A DNA stretch of 12,308 bases from Bacteroidales bacterium. GTDB lineage: Bacteria; Bacteroidota; Bacteroidia; Bacteroidales; JAADJA01. This document shows positions 1-8,164 of the stretch, one piece after another. The notes under the pieces were generated by a model. It was not told where the DNA came from. It ran no database searches and worked only from the letters and a program-made list of their open reading frames with translations. Position numbers and translations under genes: made by a program. Numbering within the stretch: the first letter of the stretch is position 1; the number at the start of each line of letters is the position of its first letter. Location: assembly GCA_029934735.1 (NCBI GenBank), contig JAOZLR010000050.1, positions 1-12,308 of the forward strand, in the 5' to 3' direction.

Positions 1-1
1 G

Positions 2-316
2 TCTGGCTTTAAAACAGATGGAGTAAAAAGAAGTTTTGCTAAAATGATTGCTGAGATGACAATGGATTTTGACGAGGAGATTTTTGGATTATTAGTTGAA
101 ACTTGTTTTAAGTGGTTGAATAGCCCGAAAGAAAAGATAGCCCTCAAAATCTATTCTCAGGATATTTTATTCAGGATTTCGTTCCTATATCCTGACTTGA
201 AATATGAGCTGATCTCTACCCTGGAAAAACAATTACTGCATTCATCTGTGGCTATTAAAAACCGAAGTCGGAAAATGATTAAAAAACTCGAGCAATTCCC
301 AACAGGAATAAGGTAG
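2..316 (+). CDS. C-terminal part of a HEAT-like helical hypothetical protein
   Basis: The open frame is already running at the left edge and ends with TAG, giving 104 visible residues. The ATG at 44 is internal to this frame, and in-frame coding-like residues precede it, so the gene very probably starts outside the window. The protein is built of amphipathic helices: a segment around LLVETCFKWL, a segment with conserved-looking K-IALKIYSQDILF, and a basic tail (KNRSRKMIKKLE). The spacing resembles HEAT or armadillo-type alpha-solenoid repeats, and similar short helical proteins are common hypothetical proteins in Bacteroidota. There is no catalytic motif, signal peptide or membrane segment in the visible part. 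It converges on the permease gene with a 67-bp gap. The function is unknown, and the helical-repeat call rests on pattern only. Confidence 0.7.
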   Translation, partial: SGFKTDGVKRSFAKMIAEMTMDFDEEIFGLLVETCFKWLNSPKEKIALKIYSQDILFRISFLYPDLKYELISTLEKQLLHSSVAIKNRSRKMIKKLEQFPTGIR

Positions 317-383
317 TGGGAATGTCATTGTGTAGAATCAACTTGAAGCAGGGGTAGCATTTTATTCGCTATAAATTTTATAG

Positions 384-2807
384 CTATTCACTCTGCAATG
401 AGTGTGATGGATTCAAAAGAGCAGTTTGGATGGTGCGATAGCTGATAGCAGCCAGTGCTATAATCAACGCAATGAATAATCCAAACAAGAAATCGGTTAC
501 CTGAAGGTTGATACGGTAATGATAATTTTGTAACCAGTTATCTGCTATCCAGTAAATAAGTGGCCAGGCAATGGCTGTCGATATAAGAACCAGGATTATG
601 ATTTCTTTTGCCACTAAAAACCAAATACTGTTTATGGATGCGCCAAATGTTTTTCTTACACCAATCTCTTTGGTTCTCTGCTGAACAGTGAAGGATGTCA
701 ACCCATACAACCCAAGGGAAGCTATAAGTATTCCAACGATTGTAAAAAGGACAGCCAATTGTGCATTTTGTTTTTCTTCTTTATACAGGCGTTCAAAATC
801 CTCATCCATAAAGAAGTATTGCATTGGATTATTGTTTGTAAAGGAACCCCAAATTTTTTCTATATTTTCAAGTGTAGTTGAGGTGGCTGATGGTGACAAC
901 TTCATGCTAATATAACCCCAGTTGATTTCTTCATTTTTAAAGCGAAGTATGTATGGCGTTATTCCACTTCTGAGTGATTCGTGATGAAAATCCCTGGCCA
1001 CACCAATAATGGGCATATAAGTTACTTCATCTGTTTCATCATTTCTGTTTATAAATCTGATGGCAAACGGGTCTTTCATCAAAAAACTATGAACTGCATT
1101 TTCATTAACAATGCAGGCATCTTTGTCAGTAGTATAAGAAGGGTCAAAAAACCTTCCTGACGATATTTGAATGCCGTAGGTTTCAAAATAATCAACATCA
1201 ACCCAATTTGTCTGTAGTAAGTATGACTCTTCAGGCCGGCCTTTGATTATGTAGCCGTTATTGTTATTATTGTGTCCGGGAACTGCCGTGGATGCAGCTA
1301 CAGTTAAAATCCCAGGTATTTTTTGCAACTCGTCTTTAAAACTTTTGATTTTGCTACCAACAGTACTTGCATTTCGAATCACCAGTACATGTTCTTTATT
1401 AAATCCTAAATCTTTATTAAGCATAAACTGGATTTGCCGGAACATTATAAGTGTACCTATGATAAGTATAATTGAAATTGAGAATTGTAAAACAACCAGA
1501 ATTCTTCTTAATCTGCCATTACTTCGGGTTCCGGCTCGCCTTCCTTTTAGAACCATATATGGATTAAAAGAAGAAAGATAAAATGCCGGATAGCTTCCTG
1601 CAACTAACCCAATAATGGCAGATATTATAATCATCCCAGGGATAGTATACCAGTTGTCCAGATAGCCCACCTGTAGTTTTAGTTCAAGAAGTTGATTAAA
1701 ATAGGGGAGGGATAATTCCGTAATCATAACTGTAAGCAGCAATGCAAAAAATGATAATATGATTGTTTCAATTAGGAATTGGGTTACAAGTAACCCATTG
1801 CTGGAGCCACTCACTTTTTTTATTCCAACCTCTTTGTCCCTTTTAGATGCCTGGGCAGTGGAAAGATTCATAAAATTGATAGAAGCAATAATTATAATGA
1901 GAACACCGATACTTCCAAAAATCCAAAGGTATTTAGGATCGTTGGCAGCTTTTAAATCTTGCTTAATGGAAGGGTCGAGGTGAATATTTGTCAAATTCTG
2001 CAAATACATATTGTATTTATTTCCTTGCTCTAAAAACTCTTTAATGGTGATGCCGAAGTAGCGGAGAACCTCAGGCCCAACATATTTTTCGATCATGCCG
2101 GCAAAACGTTCGTTTACTTTTTGGAGATCTGCATTTGGGTGAAGTAACACATATGTGTTGAAACTATTAGAAAGCCAGTTATTATCGTTGGCCCTTGAAT
2201 TAGTCATAAAGGAACCAATGGCATTGGCATTAAAATGGGAGTTGTCAGGAATGTCTTCCATCACTCCGGTTACCCTGTACATTGTACTATCATTACCAAC
2301 TTTCAACATTTTGTTAATGGGATTCTCTTCTCCGAATATTTTTTGTGCAGTTGTCTCAGAAAGCACTATTGTGTGTGGCTCATTTAAAACCATATCTTTC
2401 TGACCCCGTAGTAATTGGATCGTAAAAAAGTCAAAAAAGGATGAGTCGGCTTCCAGAAAGGCCTTTTCTAAAAAGTGATGGTCATTGTAACTAATAACTG
2501 TTTCGCCCCAGCCATTTATCCTTAAAAAATTTTCTACTTCAGGAAACTCATTTAACATAGTAGGTCCTATTGCAGCTGCTGTAGATGTAACTGTTACCTC
2601 CTGCCCACTTATTTTTCCGTTCAGAATAACCCTGAATACCCGGTCTCTTTTTTCATTGTATTGATCGTAGCTTAGTTCATTTTGAATAAATAGTGTAATA
2701 ATCAGGCTGCACGTAAGGCCAATAGCTAATCCAAGGACATTTATGAAAACATAAGATTTTTGTCTTTTAAGTGCCCGAAAACTATATTTTAACAGGTTTT
2801 TGATCAA
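384..2807 (-). CDS. FtsX/MacB-type ABC transporter permease (double-FtsX form)
   Basis: An 807-residue inner-membrane permease of the Bacteroidota type in which two MacB-PCD/FtsX units are fused. Membrane segments lie at about 20-42, 294-314, 341-363, 391-411, 437-456, 685-706, 731-751 and 771-791. The two large extracytoplasmic regions at about 45-290 and 460-680 fit MacB periplasmic domains. Each half carries the cytoplasmic coupling motif read by the ATPase, KEVGIKKVSG (325-334) and KEIGVRKTFG (713-722), and the C-terminus has the usual NPSHSL ending. The start codon is TTG; the resulting N-terminus (MIKNLLKYSFRALKRQ) matches the family start and no ATG lies nearby, so TTG is probably real. 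Such permeases mechanically couple ATP hydrolysis to extracytoplasmic events or efflux of peptides, antibiotics or lipoproteins. The substrate cannot be told. No ATPase gene is adjacent. Residues 513-517 are five asparagines in a row. Confidence 0.93.
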   Translation of the reverse strand: MIKNLLKYSFRALKRQKSYVFINVLGLAIGLTCSLIITLFIQNELSYDQYNEKRDRVFRVILNGKISGQEVTVTSTAAAIGPTMLNEFPEVENFLRINGWGETVISYNDHHFLEKAFLEADSSFFDFFTIQLLRGQKDMVLNEPHTIVLSETTAQKIFGEENPINKMLKVGNDSTMYRVTGVMEDIPDNSHFNANAIGSFMTNSRANDNNWLSNSFNTYVLLHPNADLQKVNERFAGMIEKYVGPEVLRYFGITIKEFLEQGNKYNMYLQNLTNIHLDPSIKQDLKAANDPKYLWIFGSIGVLIIIIASINFMNLSTAQASKRDKEVGIKKVSGSSNGLLVTQFLIETIILSFFALLLTVMITELSLPYFNQLLELKLQVGYLDNWYTIPGMIIISAIIGLVAGSYPAFYLSSFNPYMVLKGRRAGTRSNGRLRRILVVLQFSISIILIIGTLIMFRQIQFMLNKDLGFNKEHVLVIRNASTVGSKIKSFKDELQKIPGILTVAASTAVPGHNNNNNGYIIKGRPEESYLLQTNWVDVDYFETYGIQISSGRFFDPSYTTDKDACIVNENAVHSFLMKDPFAIRFINRNDETDEVTYMPIIGVARDFHHESLRSGITPYILRFKNEEINWGYISMKLSPSATSTTLENIEKIWGSFTNNNPMQYFFMDEDFERLYKEEKQNAQLAVLFTIVGILIASLGLYGLTSFTVQQRTKEIGVRKTFGASINSIWFLVAKEIIILVLISTAIAWPLIYWIADNWLQNYHYRINLQVTDFLFGLFIALIIALAAISYRTIQTALLNPSHSLQSE

Positions 2808-2926
2808 GAGATAACTTATTTAATAGGTACATGCGAAATACAGATATACATTGAATATATTATATGTAAAAGTGATACTATTCTTATAAGAGGTAAGACG
2901 CTTAACGAGTTCTTTAGTTACAGCAA

Positions 2927-5900
2927 TTATTTCATCGTAATAACAGAAATCCTTTTCTTACCGTCCATTCTTACCTTAATAGGTTTTTTAAAACGGACAT
3001 GACGAAAGAACTTAGTCTTTTCGACAAGTTCCTGTTTATCTAATTTTTCGTAAGTAATAAAGCTTCCTGATTTTTCTGGTTGAACGGAAAAATAGCCCAC
3101 ATTAGCCGAAGTTACATTATGGAAAAAATGAGAACCGGAAGATGCATCCAGCGGGTAACCTTCGAGGCTTGTTTCAACAATTACTTTAGCATTAGAAATT
3201 TGTGGCCAGTCAACCGGAATACCAATCCATCTATCACGGGTTCCCCAGCGGCCAGGCCCTATTAAAATATATTGTTTTCCGGATTTTGACATTTCCTCGT
3301 TTAATAGTTCTATCTCTTTCGCCATTTCTTCGGTTTTCGATTTATCGAACAATTTATTATCCACATAAATGATATCCCGAATATTTTTAACTAAGCCATT
3401 TCCCATTCCTTTTTCGGCATAGAGAATAATGTCATCCTTATTGATTTTATCCATATCCACTTCATAATCCTGAGCACCACCAGTCATAGGTTTTATCTGG
3501 AGAAGATAAAATGAGGTCTTATAGTCTTTATCTTTATTCAGGTTAATAGCAAATTCAATTTCTACCGGACAACCCATTGCTTCTTTAACAATATCAAGTA
3601 CAACTTCAATTGTTTCTGCCATTGGTGCATATTTATATTTCAGAATATTGGCAAAATTTACTACCCGTGGCCCCGGTTTATCAATATCCGGGGTAATAAT
3701 GTTGTTATTGATATCATAAACAGAAGCACAGTGTTTTAACGTGCCGTGTTTTTCAGCGTCATAAATATCAAGTTTGCTGAGGCCTGCAGTATCTCCTTCC
3801 AGAAGGTCGGGATTTTGATTTTTTAAGTTTACCGCATAAAATTGCACTTGTGAATTTTGCACCTGATCTTTGACACTAATAATAGCAGTAGTAGGATATT
3901 TTGGCGAGAACCTGTATGCTTTTTCTCCCTCAACAACGCTCTTGCCGAGTCCAACCGCTGCTACAGCAAATCCTTCTTCTGGTTTTTGATGGGCAAATGG
4001 ATAGTAATTATAGGATTGTGCTACACCGCTGATATGTGGGTAAAAAACGGTTCCATATTCATTCCCTACAACTTCCTGAATTACTACCGCCATTTTTTCT
4101 TCTTCAATTTTATAATTCACAGCCTTAAAATAGCCGCGGGCAACATCAGAATAGACAGAGGCATACACTAATTTAATTGCATCCATCACTTGTTGTAATC
4201 TTACACTTGGGTCAGGGTGGTTGTTGGGAAGCAGGTAGGTTTCAAAAATTCCTGCAAAGGGTTGCATCAAACTATCTTCAAACAAGCCTGACGACCTGAC
4301 AGCAAGAGGCTTTTTCATCATTTTAATAAGAGACTTTAGCCTGCTTATCAGTGTTGGGGTTAGCTGTCCTTTGAGAAAAAGTTTTTTTATCTGCTCGTAA
4401 GGAATTTCTTCGGTTTTGACATAATGCAGGTCGTTCCTGTCGAAAAAATATTCAAATTCATCTGTTCCGATAAAAGAAGTTCTTGGTGCCCTGATATTAA
4501 TACCCTCCACATAATTAGAGAAATCAAAATTATAAATAAGGGAATTTATAAATGCAAGCCCCCTTCCTTTTCCACCCATTGCTCCTTCTGACAGAGTTAC
4601 AATATTGGCCTCATCCAAAATTACTGTTTCTTCAAAAGGTACCACTTTCCCCTGATTCTGTTCGTCTCTGAATTTCTGGATAACACTAATCAGGTATTCC
4701 CTAAGGGATTCCGGTTCTTTGAAATCAGTTGTTTTTTTGGGATGGAGGATTTTTGCAGCCTGTATCTCTCCTCTTGCCATCAACCATAACGAGAAATGGT
4801 CTTTTCTGGCATGATATAGAATCGATTCATTTGGGATTGTACGTAAATGCTTCTCAAATTCTTTCAATGACTTTACCTCGACCAATTTTCTCCCTTTTCC
4901 ATCCCGATAAACAAAATTCCCAAATCCCAGGTAGTGCATTATAAAACTTTTAAATTCCTGGACCAGATTTTCGGAGTTCTTGTCAATAAAGGTTGATTTT
5001 AGCATATATGCTTCTTCTTCCGAAGCAGGATTAGAAGATTGAATGATAACAGGCATATCCTTCTTTTCACTCCGGATATGTTTAACAAGCTCAAAACCTG
5101 CTGCTTCATTCATCTTTCCATCTTTTTTGTATTTCACATCTGTAATCAGACAAAAAATATTGTCTTTGTATTTATTATAAATTTCAATAGCTTCCTCATA
5201 ACTGGTTGCTAATAAAATTTTTGGTCTTGCCCTCAGCTTCAGTAATTTGTACAAATCATCCGTACTCACATCATCAATAATTCTCCTTGTTTGTTCCAGA
5301 ACAGTTTGGTATAACAAAGGTAAATATCTTGAGTAATAGAGTGGAGAATCTTCAACGAGCAGGATTACTCTTACCAATCCCTTGCGTGTATCATTATCAG
5401 CATTTATCCTATCTTCAACTTGCTTAATCATGGCAAAGAATATCCTCGATTCACCATTCCATACAAATATACTATCGAATGAAAACGGCTTCCTCTTTTT
5501 CTCGAAAAAAGAGATGTCACTATTGTTATTTAAAAGAAGAAAGACAGGAATATATGGGAAAGTTTTTTTTATCTTTTTGCTTAAAAAAATCGGGATTCTT
5601 TTATCCACACCAACCATTATTATTACCAGATCGAAATGTTTTGAATTCAGTTGTTCCTCAGCTTCTTCAACAGTTGAAACTCCTGTGATCCTTGGTAAAG
5701 AAGTTAGATTTAACTGGGCATATTCGCCCATAATCTGTTCCGAAAAGTGGCCTTCTTTTTCGATAATGTATGCATCATATAGATTAGCAATTAGCAATAT
5801 TTCTCTAACCTTAAATGGCATCAGGTCATGAAAAATATCCCTGTCATAATTATTTTTATTTAGGAAGCGTTGTAATAATTGCTTACTTGTTATGGTGCAT

Positions 5901-6382
5901 ACATCCTTTTGCGTATCCTCCTTTTTTGTTTTAATCTCATAGCCATGTCTTTTTAATACAGCCTGGCCTTTAATACTACTTAAGTAACCTGAAATAATAT
6001 TTGCCAGATTCATTATAAGGTCTCTCTCTTCTTTCAGGAAAGGGCCTTCATCAGCTTTCGGAAAACTTTTTATATAATATATTTCAATGCTGCCGGAAAT
6101 ATTATCAATGGTTTCAAAATCCTGTTTTTGTACCCGGTCGGTTTTTAAGAAATTATTTGATCTGTATTCTTCATCCTCAAAGATAATCCTGGCAGAAGTA
6201 AACTCGGGGTATTGCCATCCGGACGGAAGAATATGAGCAATTTTATGCAGAGTCTCTATTTTCGATTTTCCCTCTTTAATAATCGAAGTGGTTCTGTTAA
6301 TTGTAGAAAGTTCTTTTAACCTTTCAAGGGTTTCAGAGCGTAACTCATCAAAGCCGGTTTGAGTGTCATCTTTTTCTTTCAT
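2927..6382 (-). CDS. PEP-synthase-like ATP-grasp protein with sensor-like and receiver domains
   Basis: An 1151-residue multidomain soluble protein, numbered from the ATG at 6382. Residues 20-145 form a sensor-like domain (GWQYP at 55-59, SGSIEIYY at 96-103, FLKEERDL at 115-122), homologous to the N-terminus of the nucleotidyltransferase at 9015-9881. Residues 191-295 look like a receiver fold without a phospho-acceptor Asp. Residues 336-485 are an intact receiver with an insertion: E344/D345 acidic pair, D415 likely acceptor, S449/S450 and K468. From about 590 comes the PPDK/PEP-synthase ATP-grasp domain: GGKGRGLA near 603, AVRSSGLFED near 694, MAVVIQEVVG at 764, GLGKSVVEG near 811, VEIEFA at 940, and QIKPMT at 962 where PEP synthases have QARP. 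The C-terminus carries GPGRWGTRDRW (1042). The phosphohistidine (TSHAA-like) and PEP-binding TIM-barrel domains are absent, so canonical PEP synthesis is unlikely. An in-frame TTG at 6427 would add 15 residues; I prefer the ATG. Confidence 0.9.
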   Translation of the reverse strand: MKEKDDTQTGFDELRSETLERLKELSTINRTTSIIKEGKSKIETLHKIAHILPSGWQYPEFTSARIIFEDEEYRSNNFLKTDRVQKQDFETIDNISGSIEIYYIKSFPKADEGPFLKEERDLIMNLANIISGYLSSIKGQAVLKRHGYEIKTKKEDTQKDVCTITSKQLLQRFLNKNNYDRDIFHDLMPFKVREILLIANLYDAYIIEKEGHFSEQIMGEYAQLNLTSLPRITGVSTVEEAEEQLNSKHFDLVIIMVGVDKRIPIFLSKKIKKTFPYIPVFLLLNNNSDISFFEKKRKPFSFDSIFVWNGESRIFFAMIKQVEDRINADNDTRKGLVRVILLVEDSPLYYSRYLPLLYQTVLEQTRRIIDDVSTDDLYKLLKLRARPKILLATSYEEAIEIYNKYKDNIFCLITDVKYKKDGKMNEAAGFELVKHIRSEKKDMPVIIQSSNPASEEEAYMLKSTFIDKNSENLVQEFKSFIMHYLGFGNFVYRDGKGRKLVEVKSLKEFEKHLRTIPNESILYHARKDHFSLWLMARGEIQAAKILHPKKTTDFKEPESLREYLISVIQKFRDEQNQGKVVPFEETVILDEANIVTLSEGAMGGKGRGLAFINSLIYNFDFSNYVEGINIRAPRTSFIGTDEFEYFFDRNDLHYVKTEEIPYEQIKKLFLKGQLTPTLISRLKSLIKMMKKPLAVRSSGLFEDSLMQPFAGIFETYLLPNNHPDPSVRLQQVMDAIKLVYASVYSDVARGYFKAVNYKIEEEKMAVVIQEVVGNEYGTVFYPHISGVAQSYNYYPFAHQKPEEGFAVAAVGLGKSVVEGEKAYRFSPKYPTTAIISVKDQVQNSQVQFYAVNLKNQNPDLLEGDTAGLSKLDIYDAEKHGTLKHCASVYDINNNIITPDIDKPGPRVVNFANILKYKYAPMAETIEVVLDIVKEAMGCPVEIEFAINLNKDKDYKTSFYLLQIKPMTGGAQDYEVDMDKINKDDIILYAEKGMGNGLVKNIRDIIYVDNKLFDKSKTEEMAKEIELLNEEMSKSGKQYILIGPGRWGTRDRWIGIPVDWPQISNAKVIVETSLEGYPLDASSGSHFFHNVTSANVGYFSVQPEKSGSFITYEKLDKQELVEKTKFFRHVRFKKPIKVRMDGKKRISVITMK

Positions 6383-6400
6383 AATGTAAATTTTTGCACT

Positions 6401-6439
6401 ATTCAAAGATTGCCTCAATATAAGCAATCTTTATTGAAT
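6401..6439 (-). promoter_or_regulatory. Inverted repeat/hairpin in the leader of the PEP-synthase-like gene
   Basis: Perfect 9-bp arms, AAAGATTGC (6405-6413) and GCAATCTTT (6424-6432), flank a 10-nt loop. Alternatively, outer arms ATTCAA (6401-6406) and TTGAAT (6434-6439) can stack on an inner 7-bp stem with a 3-nt bulge, giving a longer imperfect hairpin. It sits 19 bp upstream of the preferred ATG at 6382 and covers the alternative TTG start. That position suits an operator or a translation-modulating leader hairpin. It is not a terminator, since no U-tract follows on the minus strand. Confidence 0.45.
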
Positions 6440-6475
6440 TGAAAATAAAATGATACACTTCGCAATTTTCTATTT

Positions 6476-6676
6476 TCAATCTTTATAATTTTTAGAATAG
6501 TAAAAGGCTGTTATCCCTTTTACTGCTCTGTCAGAAAAGAAATCGCAACTGGGGAAAACCCTAAATATACCATTGTCAACAAGTTCAGGCCTGCATACTA
6601 ACAATACATCTGCCTGATCGTTTCTGTTACAAATCTCGCTATAAGTAAATACGCTTCTATAGCCATATTTCGCAAT
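6476..6676 (-). pseudogene. Possible gene remnant: 66-codon open frame without an ATG
   Basis: Between gdh and the PEP-synthase-like gene, the minus strand is open from just after a TAA (6677-6679) to a TGA (6476-6478). The predicted peptide looks protein-like, with stretches such as DVLLVCRPELVDNGIF and SDRAVKGITAFYYSK, but there is no ATG. The only candidate starts are ATT at the first codon and an internal TTG. I do not recognise the family. It could be the decayed C-terminal end of a lost gene, a short protein with a non-standard start, or chance in AT-rich DNA; a run this long has low but not negligible chance probability. It occupies most of the 313-bp space upstream of the PEP-synthase-like gene, which otherwise holds only the hairpins listed separately. 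Confidence 0.3.
6499..6524. repeat. Perfect 9-bp-arm hairpin in the gdh / PEP-synthase-like gap
   Basis: AGTAAAAGG (6499-6507) and CCTTTTACT (6516-6524) are perfect reverse complements around an 8-nt loop. On the minus strand the hairpin lies about 170 nt downstream of the gdh stop. The bases after it do not form a T-tract, so a classical intrinsic terminator is not supported. It could be an mRNA processing or stabilising structure, or part of the leader of the next gene. It overlaps the 66-codon open frame. Confidence 0.4.
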
Positions 6677-6695
6677 TTAATAATAGTGCTATGCC

Positions 6696-8033
6696 TTATA
6701 TAATCCCCTGGTCCAGCATTGCATTGGCAACTTTCAGGAAGCCGGCAACATTGGCTCCTTTTACATAATTAATATATCCGTCACTTTCCCTGCCATGAAT
6801 AACGCAAGTATTATGAATGCTCTTCATAATGTGATGAAGCTTTTCGTCAACTTCTTCACTGGGCCAATTAAGCTTCATTGCATTTTGCGACATCTCTAAA
6901 CCTGAAGTTGCTACTCCTCCTGCATTCACAGCCTTTCCAGGGCCAAAAAGTATTTTATTGCTGAGTAGTACTTCAATCGCTTCTGGTGTTGATGGCATGT
7001 TGGCACCTTCAGCCACACACGAACAACCGTTCTTAACCAGATTTTCTGCGTCTTCTTTATTCAGTTCATTTTGTGTGGCACAGGGTATAGCAACATCACA
7101 AGGTGTTTCCCATGGGTGTTTTCCCTGGAAAAAGCGAGCTTCAGGGAACTCATAAGAATACGGCTTAACAATATCCTGGTTAGATGCTCTAAGTTCAAGC
7201 ATATATTCAATTTTTTCACCTGAAATTCCATCAGGGTCATAAATATATCCATCAGGGCCGGAAATAGTTATAACTTTTCCACCAAAATCATTAACCTTAG
7301 TTGCTGCTCCCCAGGCAACATTACCGAAGCCTGATATACATACTGTTTTACCTTTAAGGTTTTCTCCTTTGGTTGCAAGCATTTCCTGGGCAAAGTAAAC
7401 AGCTCCAAAGCCTGTAGCTTCAGGTCTTATCAGACTTCCTCCCCAGTTCAGACCTTTACCGGTCAGTACGCCATGGTGTTCGCGTGTGAGTTTCTTATAC
7501 ATACCAAACATGTATCCTACTTCCTTACCACCCACTCCAATATCACCTGCCGGGACATCTGTTTCAGGTCCAATAAGTTTCCAGAGTTCCAGCATAAATG
7601 CCTGGCAAAAACGCATTATCTCTGCATCTGACTTTGCCTTTGGGTCAAAATCCGACCCTCCTTTTCCTCCGCCAATAGGCAAAGTTGTGAGGCTGTTTTT
7701 AAATATTTGTTCAAATCCGAGAAATTTAAGGATGCTTAAATTTACACTGGGGTGAAAGCGTAATCCACCCTTGTACGGGCCTATGGCATTGTTGAATTGC
7801 ACCCTGTAGCCGAGATTAACGTGTACTTTCCCGCTATCATCCACCCAGGGTACTTTAAAGGTTAAAACCCTGTCAGGTTCAATAATCCTTTCAATAATCC
7901 CTGCAGATTCAAATTGAGGATTTTGATTTACTGCTTCTTCGATTGATTCGAGTACTTCCCTGACTGCTTGTAAATATTCAACCTCACCAGGATGTTTTTT
8001 TGTAAGGTCATTCATTATTTTTTCCAAATCCAT
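6696..8033 (-). CDS. gdhA: Glutamate dehydrogenase, hexameric type (first paralogue)
   Basis: A 445-residue cytoplasmic enzyme interconverting 2-oxoglutarate plus ammonium and L-glutamate with NAD(P)(H), full length for the hexameric bacterial family (about 445-450). The N-terminal substrate domain contains GPYKGGLRFHPSVN (85-98), the catalytic lysine motif LPIGGGKGGSDFDP (K124) and PAGDIGVGG with catalytic-type D164. The Rossmann domain carries SGFGNVA (234-240), followed by SGPDGYIYD (258-266) at the end of the second strand, where the E. coli-like NADP enzyme has SDSSG. CATQNEL and AEGANMPSTPEA are also intact. Sequence recall places it near the Bacteroides GDH described as NAD(P)-using; coenzyme preference is inference. 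The ATG at 8033 gives the usual MDLEKIMNDL-like start. It lies 131 bp after the phosphoesterase gene, with a possible promoter of its own, so it may be independently expressed. Confidence 0.96.
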   Translation of the reverse strand: MDLEKIMNDLTKKHPGEVEYLQAVREVLESIEEAVNQNPQFESAGIIERIIEPDRVLTFKVPWVDDSGKVHVNLGYRVQFNNAIGPYKGGLRFHPSVNLSILKFLGFEQIFKNSLTTLPIGGGKGGSDFDPKAKSDAEIMRFCQAFMLELWKLIGPETDVPAGDIGVGGKEVGYMFGMYKKLTREHHGVLTGKGLNWGGSLIRPEATGFGAVYFAQEMLATKGENLKGKTVCISGFGNVAWGAATKVNDFGGKVITISGPDGYIYDPDGISGEKIEYMLELRASNQDIVKPYSYEFPEARFFQGKHPWETPCDVAIPCATQNELNKEDAENLVKNGCSCVAEGANMPSTPEAIEVLLSNKILFGPGKAVNAGGVATSGLEMSQNAMKLNWPSEEVDEKLHHIMKSIHNTCVIHGRESDGYINYVKGANVAGFLKVANAMLDQGII

Positions 8034-8113
8034 GACATTGTATTTTAAAAGTTAAAAAATAATATATTTTAATTTGCATTGTTAATTAAATAACAGTAAT
8101 TTTAAAAAGTTTG

Positions 8114-8145
8114 CAAATGTTAACTTATTCTTTATAATTTCCAAA
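8114..8145 (-). promoter_or_regulatory. Candidate Bacteroidota promoter for the first gdh
   Basis: On the minus strand, TTTG (8142-8145) is followed after 20 bases by AACATTTG (8114-8121), one mismatch from the Bacteroidota -7 consensus TAnnTTTG. The predicted RNA would start near 8107, leaving a leader of about 74 nt. The 8-bp palindrome TTTGCAAA (8111-8118 region) overlaps the -7 element. The match is imperfect and the call is tentative. Confidence 0.4.
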
Positions 8146-8164
8146 TAAAAAGCGAAATATATTT

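Noticed and set aside
369..383. CTATAAA/TTTATAG palindrome between the convergent first genes
   Set aside because: Arms are short and AT-only apart from the ends, and the 1-base centre cannot form a normal loop, so it is not convincing as a terminator.
1257..1274. Short triplet repeat encoding five asparagines
   Set aside because: A small in-frame tract in a periplasmic loop of the permease; no sign of phase variation or wider repeat structure.
5382..5831. 149-codon plus-strand open frame
   Set aside because: It lies wholly inside the minus-strand PEP-synthase-like gene, whose receiver motifs are clear; a shadow frame.
2927..6382. Calling the large protein a phosphoenolpyruvate synthase (ppsA)
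   Set aside because: Only the ATP-grasp part is present; the phosphohistidine and PEP/pyruvate-binding domains are missing.
6383..6427. TTG start at 6427 for the PEP-synthase-like gene
   Set aside because: An ATG lies 45 bp downstream, and the extra 15 residues fall in the leader inverted repeat and look non-coding.
6499..6524. Intrinsic terminator for the first gdh
   Set aside because: No T-tract follows on the minus strand, and the stem is AT-rich.
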